From NCBI GenBank assembly GCA_016873315.1, contig VGXL01000005.1, positions 1 to 49,513 on the forward strand: a stretch of 49,513 nucleotides of DNA, in the 5' to 3' direction. Under the pieces are notes generated by a model. It did no database searches, was not told the origin of the DNA, and saw only the letters and a list, made by a program, of their open reading frames with translations. Below, in pieces: positions 43,362-49,513 of the stretch; position 1 is the first letter of the stretch; the number at the start of each line of letters is the position of its first letter. Position numbers and translations under genes: made by a program. This stretch comes from Phycisphaerae bacterium. Its GTDB lineage: Bacteria; Planctomycetota; Phycisphaerae; Phycisphaerales; SM1A02.

Positions 43362-44455
43362 CGACGCGCTATTCGTCCATTGATGTGCTGCGAACCATCG
43401 CGATCATCGTGATGGTGGTTGTGCACTTCAGCGAAAACCTTGCCGGCTATACGCCGGGAGTTGCGGGACTTGGCGCGCCGCTCTTCGTGTTTCTCTCCGG
43501 CGCAAGCTACTTCCTCTGGTCGGATGGAAAGGGTGCACGCCAATCGAGTTCGCAGGAGGTCTCGAAAGTCTCTGTGCGCCGTGGACTGTTCGTCTTCGGC
43601 GCAGGCATCGCCTTCACTGTCTTGGTCTGGCTTCCGGAGGATGTGTTCAACTGGGATGTGCTGACCTTCATCGGCTCGGCGCTCTTGGTTCTCAATGTCC
43701 TGCGCTGCGTGCCGAAGTCGATCTGTGTGTTGGTCGCGTGTCTTGCCGTGATCTTGTCGCCTGTACTTCAGCACATCGCCGACTATCCAGCATTCTGGGA
43801 GCAGGGCTACTTTGATTACGACTGGACACTCTCCGATGTCGTGCTCGGGTATCTGGTCGCGGGCTACTTCCCCATCTTCCCGTGGATCGCGTTGTCGATC
43901 GCCGGCTACCTGTGCGCATCCCACCTCTTCACGCGCGACGGCGCGGAGTGCGATCGCGCTCGCGCCTCGAAGCGCATGGCGCTCCTGGGGCTCTCACTCG
44001 CCGCCGCGTCCGCCATCCTCGTCATTGCGCGGCCCATGATGACGAATGTGGTGGCCTCCCGCTTCTTCGGCGGATGGGATCTCTATCCGCCGAGTCTTGA
44101 GTATGTGATGGGCACGCTTGGCATGGCGATCGTGCTGTTTTCGGTCTTACATCGGTTTCTCGATCTTCAACCGGTTCCAAAGTCCTGGAACGGACCGCTC
44201 GCCGTGGCCGAGATGTTCAGCAGGTATTCGCTGACGATCTATGTGCTGCACCACATCGTGCACATCTGGCCGCTCTGGATGGTCGGGTACTCACAGACCG
44301 GCGAACCGACCGCGTTCTGGCAGCAGGCGTTGACGCTCGACTGGGCGTGCGTGCTCGCGGCTGGGTTCCTTGTGGCCTGCTGGCTCGTCTTTCACAAGCT
44401 CGGTGCGCGCCGCATCTGGGGCTTGGAGCACTGCATGCGCTGGGTGTGTGACTGA
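43358..44455 (+). CDS. DUF1624/HGSNAT-like membrane acyltransferase
   Basis: The 365-residue polytopic protein (about ten hydrophobic segments) starts at GTG 43358, overlapping the upstream stop as GTGA. The N-terminus SSIDVLRTIAIIVMVVVHF is the signature of the DUF1624 / heparan-alpha-glucosaminide N-acetyltransferase-like family, with the conserved His in transmembrane helix 1. SRYSLTIYVLHHIVHI near the C-terminus is also typical. By family it would transfer an acyl or acetyl group across the membrane to an external sugar. The acceptor is unknown. Confidence 0.8.
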   Translation: MTTRYSSIDVLRTIAIIVMVVVHFSENLAGYTPGVAGLGAPLFVFLSGASYFLWSDGKGARQSSSQEVSKVSVRRGLFVFGAGIAFTVLVWLPEDVFNWDVLTFIGSALLVLNVLRCVPKSICVLVACLAVILSPVLQHIADYPAFWEQGYFDYDWTLSDVVLGYLVAGYFPIFPWIALSIAGYLCASHLFTRDGAECDRARASKRMALLGLSLAAASAILVIARPMMTNVVASRFFGGWDLYPPSLEYVMGTLGMAIVLFSVLHRFLDLQPVPKSWNGPLAVAEMFSRYSLTIYVLHHIVHIWPLWMVGYSQTGEPTAFWQQALTLDWACVLAAGFLVACWLVFHKLGARRIWGLEHCMRWVCD

Positions 44456-44490
44456 TCCAGCGCGGACTGCGTCGATCCGGTGCCACGCGC

Positions 44491-45384
44491 TCAGGGCGTG
44501 GGGTTCGGCAGGTTCCCGGGTAGGCAACGAATGCGGAAGTGGTACCAGTCGCGACGCGCGCGCCAACCGGTGCCGTTCACGGGCGCTTCGTAGTACCAGT
44601 GCCCAAAGGTCTGGATCAGTCCAGGCAGTTCCGGCCGCGACATCTCATAGCGCTCTGTGCTGCCATCGACCATCGCATAGGTCACATTCTGCGGATCCCA
44701 GAAGGCCGGCCAGTCAATCCAGTTGGAGTTGGTCGGATCGATGATCCAGCCCTGATTGTTGAAGTTGTAGCCGTCGTTGTCGTCTTCAGTGATGCAGGCG
44801 ATCGTCTTCGCAGGCTGCTGGATGCGCGACATCGCGGTGGTGTTCAGATTCTGGCAGTTCTCGGGTTCGTAGAACTGTTCCCAGTTGATGTAGCCAAGGT
44901 ACTCATCGGGCACATGGCAGCCGATGAATGCGCTCAGTGAGTAGCTGCGTAGGCGGGATCCGGGATCGAGGGGACTCTTGTAGACCGGCACCGAGCCGAC
45001 ATACGGATAGAGCGCACCGCGCGTGATGGCGGTCTCGAGTTCGGTGTTGCCAGTCATGTTGGGCGCGAATGACGCCGTCCAAGAGTGGAAGTCGTTGTTG
45101 CTCGTGCCGGTGGGGTACGAGATCATGGGACAACCCGGAGGGGTCAGGCTGGCTGTCCCGGGTGCCGAGGTTCGCGGACTGACCAATCGACCGGCGTTGC
45201 TCGTGCCGTAGGACGCGCAAGCCAGCGCGATCTGGCGCTGGTTGCTCAAGCACTTGGTGACCCGGCCGGTGCGTTGCACGGCTGCGATGCCAGTGATCAA
45301 GAGCGCAATCAGCAGGGCCAGGATCGCCACGACCACGAGCAGTTCGGTGAGCGAGAAGGCACGCGGAACCGTGGGCTTGCGCAT
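44491..45384 (-). CDS. Prepilin-type N-terminal methylation-motif protein
   Basis: The 297-residue protein has the prepilin signal RKPTVPRA^FSLTELLVVVAI followed by the usual hydrophobic helix. The body is unrelated to the three tandem prepilin genes except for general features (CLSNQRQIALACASYGTSNAG, Trp-rich patches). It contains AKTIACITEDDNDGYNF and a VDGSTERYE motif near the end, the DG position of planctomycete prepilin-like proteins. AGGA 8 bases upstream supports ATG 45384. It is a single gene between two unrelated plus-strand units and is probably a minor pseudopilin. Confidence 0.88.
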   Translation of the reverse strand: MRKPTVPRAFSLTELLVVVAILALLIALLITGIAAVQRTGRVTKCLSNQRQIALACASYGTSNAGRLVSPRTSAPGTASLTPPGCPMISYPTGTSNNDFHSWTASFAPNMTGNTELETAITRGALYPYVGSVPVYKSPLDPGSRLRSYSLSAFIGCHVPDEYLGYINWEQFYEPENCQNLNTTAMSRIQQPAKTIACITEDDNDGYNFNNQGWIIDPTNSNWIDWPAFWDPQNVTYAMVDGSTERYEMSRPELPGLIQTFGHWYYEAPVNGTGWRARRDWYHFRIRCLPGNLPNPTP

Positions 45385-45433
45385 GATGAGATCCTAGCGC
45401 GCCGACCGCGAGATTCTCCGACTCGACCCTAGA

Positions 45434-46141
45434 ATGAGCCACATGATGCGCCACCTGGCCTTGACCGTCCTCCTCGTTGCGGCGTGCAGCGACGATCCCA
45501 CTCCGCCATCGCCGGCGCCCACAAGCGTTCCTGGAAGCAGCGGGACGACAACAACCAGTGGTCGCGACAACGCGGAGACATCCGATATCGCCATGGGTGG
45601 CACCACGGCCGATGGCACCCAGACCAACGGCGAGTCCGGTGCGCGCGCGAACGGCGCCGCTGGCGGCGCGAAGATGCGCCGCGACCCGAATGCCGCGCCG
45701 AGCTCCACGGTTGGCGAACCCGAGCCCGCGCAGGCGCCGAGTGCCGAAGGCCTGACGCTGAGTAGCGATGCTCCTGCCTCGGGCAGCGGTGGAACTGCCG
45801 GGGACGGATCCTCTGCGAGTGGACAAGCCGAGGATGCCGCCACCTCCGCGCTCCGCGCGCGCGCGCGCGAGGCAAAGTGGAATGAGTTCCGATCGATCGT
45901 GCAGAAGCAGGCGGACCTCATGGTGAAGGCCGGTCTTGCTCGCAAGAAGTCGCGCCAAGATCCGACGCCAGAGAACCGAGCGGCCTACGACAGCATCTGG
46001 GGTGGAATCGCGCCCCTTGCCCAAAGGGTGACCGAATACATGTCGCAGCCCCGCTTCAAAGAAGATGATCGCGTGATCATGTCGATGATCGTCGACGAGA
46101 TTCAGGCGAAGGCGATGGCGCAGGTCGAGGCTGCACCGTGA
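45434..46141 (+). CDS. Lipoprotein with Ser/Gly/Thr-rich linker
   Basis: The 235-residue protein has a lipoprotein signal (HLALTVLLVAAC, lipidated Cys followed by SDD). A long low-complexity linker (about 22-140, Ser/Gly/Thr/Ala) leads to a small helical C-terminal domain (about 145-235, REAKWNEFRSIVQKQADLMV onward). No family is recognised. Asp at positions +2 and +3 after Cys would, by the E. coli rule, keep it at the inner membrane, though this rule may not apply here. Its stop overlaps the next start (GTGA). ATGs at 45443 and 45446 are alternative starts. Confidence 0.75.
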   Translation: MSHMMRHLALTVLLVAACSDDPTPPSPAPTSVPGSSGTTTTSGRDNAETSDIAMGGTTADGTQTNGESGARANGAAGGAKMRRDPNAAPSSTVGEPEPAQAPSAEGLTLSSDAPASGSGGTAGDGSSASGQAEDAATSALRARAREAKWNEFRSIVQKQADLMVKAGLARKKSRQDPTPENRAAYDSIWGGIAPLAQRVTEYMSQPRFKEDDRVIMSMIVDEIQAKAMAQVEAAP

Positions 46142-46365
46142 GACGCAACATCGACGAGACCGGGCGGAAGGCGCGCATGATTGCGGGCGCGCTCATCGAG
46201 GCACCTGGCCTTTTCTTGGTCGCCATGCGATTCACAGGCACGGTCGACGGCACATGGCCGTGGATCGTTGGCGTTTCGCTCATCCTCGCCGGGCAGGTCA
46301 TGCTGCTCGAGGGGGTCTTTGGCTGGTGCGCGCTCCGCGCCTGCGGCGTGAAGACGCCTCTGTGA
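46138..46365 (+). CDS. DUF2892 (YgaP-like) two-helix membrane protein
   Basis: The 75-residue protein starts with GTG in a GTGA overlap. It shows the DUF2892 pattern: NIDETGRKARMIAGALI, two hydrophobic helices, and GWCALRACGVKTPL at the end, where the usual motif is C-P-x-Y-x-x-x-G-x-x-T. In other bacteria the domain often accompanies rhodaneses or metal and sulfur transport genes. Its stop overlaps the start of the P-type ATPase (GTGA), so the two are translated together. Two cysteines at the C-terminal end could bind metal or form a disulfide. Confidence 0.8.
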   Translation: MRRNIDETGRKARMIAGALIEAPGLFLVAMRFTGTVDGTWPWIVGVSLILAGQVMLLEGVFGWCALRACGVKTPL

Positions 46366-48296
46366 CCGGCACGGCCTGCTGTGCACCGCGGCGCGCTGCG
46401 AGGCGCGACTCGTTCTTGGGCGCGATGATCGCCGACGGCGATGTGCGTCGGTCGCTCGTCGCTGGTGCGCTGTTGATCGCGCACTGGGTGATTGGTGCGA
46501 CGGTCGATCCCGAGCCGTCTTGGGTGTGGATGCTGGCGGGCTTGGCGTGCGTGATCGCAGGCTGGCATCCTGTTGAAACTTCAATCCGCCAGATCGCGGC
46601 GCGCACGCTCGACATCGATGTGCTCATGGTGGTCGCAGCCATCGGAGCCTGTGCGATCGGCCAGTGGGATGATGCGGGCATCCTGCTCTTCCTCTTTTCC
46701 CTGAGCCACGGACTCGAGGGACTAGCGACCGAGCGAGCATCGAGCGCGATCTCCGCGTTGGCCGAACTTGCACCGACCGAGGCGACGAGGGTGCTTGATG
46801 GCATCGAAGAACGCGTGGCTGTGAGTTCACTCGCGATCGGCGACATGGTGATCGTGCGACCGGGTGAACGGTTTCCCATCGATGGGGTCGTCGCCGAAGG
46901 CACGAGCAGCGTCGACCAGAGTCCGATGACCGGTGAGAGCGTGCCGGTCCGCAAGGAACCCAACGACGAGTGCTTCGCTGGCACGCTCAACGGTGAAGGG
47001 CTGCTTCGCGTGCGCGCACGCCGGGCGGCGGGCGAAACGATGATGGCTCGCATGGCCCGGCTCGTCGAGGAAGGACAGGCCAATCGCGGCGAGGCTCAGC
47101 GCCTGACTGCACGATTCACGCGCCTCTACACGCCGATCGTGCTGTTGGCGGTGCCAGCCGTGGTTGGCGGCCTGATGCTCGCAGGACACGGCTTCGACGA
47201 TGCTTTCCTGCGTGGCATGGCCGTGCTCATCGGGGCCAGTCCATGTGCACTGGCGATCAGCACGCCGAGCGCCGTGCTCGCGGGCATCGCGCGGGCGGCC
47301 CGCGGCGGCGTGCTGGTGAAGGGTGGCGCGCACCTCGAAACACTCGGCTCGCTGCGCTGCATGGCGTTCGACAAGACCGGAACGCTCACGACCGGACGCG
47401 CGACCGTGCGATCGATCGAGTGTTTCAACGGCGCGAGCAGCGCGCGCACGCTCGCGATCGCCGAGGCACTGGACCGACACAGCTCGCACCCCTATGCCCA
47501 CGCCGTGCGTGATGCAGCTCGTGCAGCCAACGCCCCGCGCGTGGAGCCGACGCAGGTCACCGATGTTCCAGGCATGGGTGTTCGCGCGTTCATCGATGGC
47601 CGCGCGTGCGCTCTCGGTTCGCCACGGATCATCGATGGCACTCCCTTGCCCGAATCGGTGCAGGCTCGCATCGACGCGCTCCGCGCCAAAGGACAGGCTG
47701 TGGCGCTCGTGGTCGAGGAGGACCGCGTGCTCGCGGTGCTGTCTTTCGAGGACCTTCCCCGCAACGGTGCAGCGGAGGTCATGGCCGACCTTGGCCGGTC
47801 CGGGATCGTGCGCATCGCCATGCTGACCGGCGATGCTCCCGCGGTCGCCGATCGGATCGGCGCGGCTGTTGGCATCACCGAGATCGCAGCCGGTCTGATG
47901 CCCGAACAGAAGATCGAGTGCGTTCGCGACATGCGCGCCACGGGACGGACAGGGATGGTCGGCGACGGCATCAACGACGCGCCGGCGCTCGCTTGCGCTG
48001 ACCTCGGCATCGCGATGGGAGCGCGTGGCAGCGATGTCGCCCTGGAAGCCGCCGATGTCGCACTCATGGGCGATGATCTCGCTCGCCTGCCGTGGGCGAT
48101 CGCGCTCGCGCGCCAGACGCGGCGCACGATCACGCAGAATGTGGTGATCGCCATGGGCGTGATGGCGATCTTGGTGACGCTGGCCTCCTTCGGCCACATC
48201 GGGCTCGGCGGTGCCGTCGTGCTCCACGAAGGCAGCACGGTGATCGTGGCGTTCAATGCGCTGCGGCTGCTGGTGTGGGATCGACGCGCGACCTGA
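46362..48296 (+). CDS. P1B-4-type heavy-metal-transporting ATPase
   Basis: The 644-residue protein starts at GTG 46362 (overlap with the DUF2892 gene). P-type motifs are TGES (190-193), DKTGTLT (337-343), SSHPYAHAV and GDGINDAP. The metal-site motif in the sixth helix is SPC (293-295) rather than CPC, and HEGST (622-626) occurs in the last helix. Both are characteristic of P1B-4 ATPases, which export Co(II), Fe(II), Zn(II) or Cd(II). There is no N-terminal heavy-metal-associated domain; only a Cys-Cys pair at residues 6-7. It probably exports a divalent metal from the cytoplasm. The last codons and stop are in a 12-bp tandem repeat. Confidence 0.93.
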   Translation: MTGTACCAPRRAARRDSFLGAMIADGDVRRSLVAGALLIAHWVIGATVDPEPSWVWMLAGLACVIAGWHPVETSIRQIAARTLDIDVLMVVAAIGACAIGQWDDAGILLFLFSLSHGLEGLATERASSAISALAELAPTEATRVLDGIEERVAVSSLAIGDMVIVRPGERFPIDGVVAEGTSSVDQSPMTGESVPVRKEPNDECFAGTLNGEGLLRVRARRAAGETMMARMARLVEEGQANRGEAQRLTARFTRLYTPIVLLAVPAVVGGLMLAGHGFDDAFLRGMAVLIGASPCALAISTPSAVLAGIARAARGGVLVKGGAHLETLGSLRCMAFDKTGTLTTGRATVRSIECFNGASSARTLAIAEALDRHSSHPYAHAVRDAARAANAPRVEPTQVTDVPGMGVRAFIDGRACALGSPRIIDGTPLPESVQARIDALRAKGQAVALVVEEDRVLAVLSFEDLPRNGAAEVMADLGRSGIVRIAMLTGDAPAVADRIGAAVGITEIAAGLMPEQKIECVRDMRATGRTGMVGDGINDAPALACADLGIAMGARGSDVALEAADVALMGDDLARLPWAIALARQTRRTITQNVVIAMGVMAILVTLASFGHIGLGGAVVLHEGSTVIVAFNALRLLVWDRRAT

Positions 48297-48317
48297 CGCG
48301 CGACCTGACGCGCGACC
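48282..48317 (+). repeat. Three 12-bp tandem copies across the P1B ATPase stop codon
   Basis: CGACGCGCGACC (48282), TGACGCGCGACC (48294) and TGACGCGCGACC (48306) follow each other. The second copy begins with the TGA stop of the ATPase, and the third carries another TGA in the same frame 12 bases later. Confidence 0.85.
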
Positions 48318-48347
48318 GGACTCGCGAGTCCACACCGCCAACGCCGC

Positions 48348-49343
48348 TCAGCGCACGAACCGCTGCATCAGGCGTCGCACGCGCCGTGCGGCCTCGTGCA
48401 CTCGAGCAGGATCGAGCGCGCCGCTCTCGGCGGCACGCACGAGCGATTCATGCACTTCGACCTGTCGTGCGTGCTCATGGCAGACGAGCGCCACATCCAC
48501 GCCCGCGCCAAGCGCGAGCACGGCCGCTTCACCGAGCGGCCATCGATCGGCCACAGCCTTCATCTCAAGGTCATCGGTGAAGACCACGCCGTCATAGCCA
48601 AGCTCGCCCCGGAGCATCCCCTGCACCACGCGGTGGCTCAGCGTGGCTGGCACGCCCGGATCAAGTGCCTCGAAGAGGACATGGGCCGTCATGATGCTCG
48701 CGACGCCGGCTTGGATCGATGCCGCGAACGGAGGAAGCTCGGTCAGGCCGAGTCGTTCCATCGTGTGCGGCAGGACCGGAAGATCGTGATGGCTGTCCTT
48801 GTTCGTATCGCCGTGGCCCGGGAAGTGCTTCGCGCACGCGCCCACGCCCATGAGTTGCATCATCTGGATGAACTCGACCGCACACGCGGACACGGTGCCA
48901 GGATCGGTCCCGAACGATCGTTCGCCGATCACGGGATTGGCGGGATTGCTGTCGACATCGACCACCGGCGCGAAATCGAGATCGATGTGCACGCTGCGCA
49001 ATTCACGCGCGATGGCGCGACCCCATCGGCCTGCGGCTGCGGGGCCATCACGACCGACGGACCGCATCGGAGGGATCGCCGTGAAGCCATCCACCAGCCG
49101 CTGCACGCGCCCGCCTTCCTGATCGACGCCGACATAGACGAGTCCACGCGCGCGGCGCTTGATGTCCAGGCAGAGTTCGCGGACTTGTTCACGCGACTGC
49201 ACATTGCGCGCAAAGAGGATGACGCCGCCAGCACCGCGATCAAGCATGTCTGACAAGGCGTCGTCGACATGATGTCCATGGAACCCCACGCACATGCATC
49301 GTGCACAGGCCAGGCGCAGATCCGTTGCGTCCATGTTCGTCAT
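48348..49343 (-). CDS. nagZ: Beta-N-acetylhexosaminidase NagZ (glycoside hydrolase family 3)
   Basis: The 331-residue single-domain protein matches NagZ in length. It has GAGGVILFARNV, YVGVDQEGGRVQRL, and the signature CAKHFPGHGDTNKDSHHDLP with the His-Asp catalytic dyad on a flexible loop. VVFTDDLEM contains the nucleophile Asp. It removes N-acetylglucosamine from muropeptides in cell-wall recycling. The start at ATG 49343 has GAAGG 5 bases upstream; the frame is open further upstream. No signal peptide is seen, consistent with a cytoplasmic enzyme. It is divergent from the transporter gene at the window edge. Confidence 0.96.
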   Translation of the reverse strand: MTNMDATDLRLACARCMCVGFHGHHVDDALSDMLDRGAGGVILFARNVQSREQVRELCLDIKRRARGLVYVGVDQEGGRVQRLVDGFTAIPPMRSVGRDGPAAAGRWGRAIARELRSVHIDLDFAPVVDVDSNPANPVIGERSFGTDPGTVSACAVEFIQMMQLMGVGACAKHFPGHGDTNKDSHHDLPVLPHTMERLGLTELPPFAASIQAGVASIMTAHVLFEALDPGVPATLSHRVVQGMLRGELGYDGVVFTDDLEMKAVADRWPLGEAAVLALGAGVDVALVCHEHARQVEVHESLVRAAESGALDPARVHEAARRVRRLMQRFVR

Positions 49344-49388
49344 GCTAGCCTTCGTCACGCGCCACGGCCGCAGGCCTGACGCTCCCCC

Positions 49389-49513
49389 ATGCCTCACGAT
49401 GCATTCCAGGCGTTGCAGCACGCCAACTACAGGCGCTTCGCTGCGGGCTTCATGCTCAACAGTTTGGGACTGCATGTGCTCACGACCGCGGTGCTGTGGG
49501 ATGTGTGGGAGCG
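49389..49513 (+). CDS. Major facilitator superfamily transporter, N-terminal fragment
   Basis: The first 41 residues are present and the window then ends. The sequence MPHDAFQALQHANYRRFAAG continues with a hydrophobic helix (FMLNSLGLHVLTTAVLWDVW). The ALxxxNYRRFxxG opening followed by TM1 is typical of EntS-like (MFS_3) exporters. The substrate cannot be judged. Confidence 0.7.
   Translation, partial: MPHDAFQALQHANYRRFAAGFMLNSLGLHVLTTAVLWDVWE

Overview
The window looks like chromosomal DNA of a planctomycete, most likely Phycisphaerae-like. The reasons are the high GC content, several prepilin-type proteins with the R-x-A-F-T-(I/L)-x-E-L cleavage motif and a DG motif near the C-terminus, a kinase next to an ECF-like sigma factor, a TPR/metallopeptidase envelope protein, and housekeeping genes scattered among single accessory genes. 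No tRNA, rRNA, CRISPR array, insertion sequence or prophage is evident. Genes are packed tightly, and many neighbours overlap by the 4-base stop/start sequences ATGA or GTGA, which I used to fix several start codons.

Left part (1-19256). A very long exported protein, cut by the window edge, ends in a heparinase II/III-like domain and carries tandem repeats. Next come a NagB/PIG-L fusion, chorismate synthase, a small membrane peptide gene with its own terminator, and a bifunctional dehydroquinase/shikimate dehydrogenase. A DUF2470-type protein, phenylalanine-4-hydroxylase, an aminopeptidase P-like enzyme and a sulfatase fused to a three-helix membrane domain follow. A repeat-rich non-coding stretch (14445-15130) separates the sulfatase from thiC, which is under a TPP riboswitch. 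Divergent from thiC is a double Lrp/AsnC-type regulator preceded by a coupled 23-codon leader ORF, then a threonine dehydratase/serine racemase.

Middle part (19280-31964). A four-gene minus-strand envelope operon (YceI-like, polytopic membrane protein, LolA-like, TPR metallopeptidase) is followed by a RibBA homologue whose GTP cyclohydrolase half has lost its zinc cysteines, and an M42-type peptidase. A tightly coupled operon comes next: membrane-anchored kinase, small membrane protein, ECF-like sigma factor. Then argS and upp.

Right part (32017-49513). Cob(I)alamin adenosyltransferase is divergent from three tandem paralogous prepilin-type genes. On the opposite strand lies a groE operon of unusual composition: degenerate receiver-domain protein, groES, a 67-residue ORF, groEL. 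asnS, a flavin oxidoreductase/RMD1-like/DUF1624 acyltransferase group, and a fourth prepilin-like gene follow. A lipoprotein/DUF2892/P1B-4 ATPase operon, nagZ and the start of an MFS transporter end the window. Short tandem repeats begin at or next to the stop codons of at least three genes (third prepilin, groEL, P1B ATPase).
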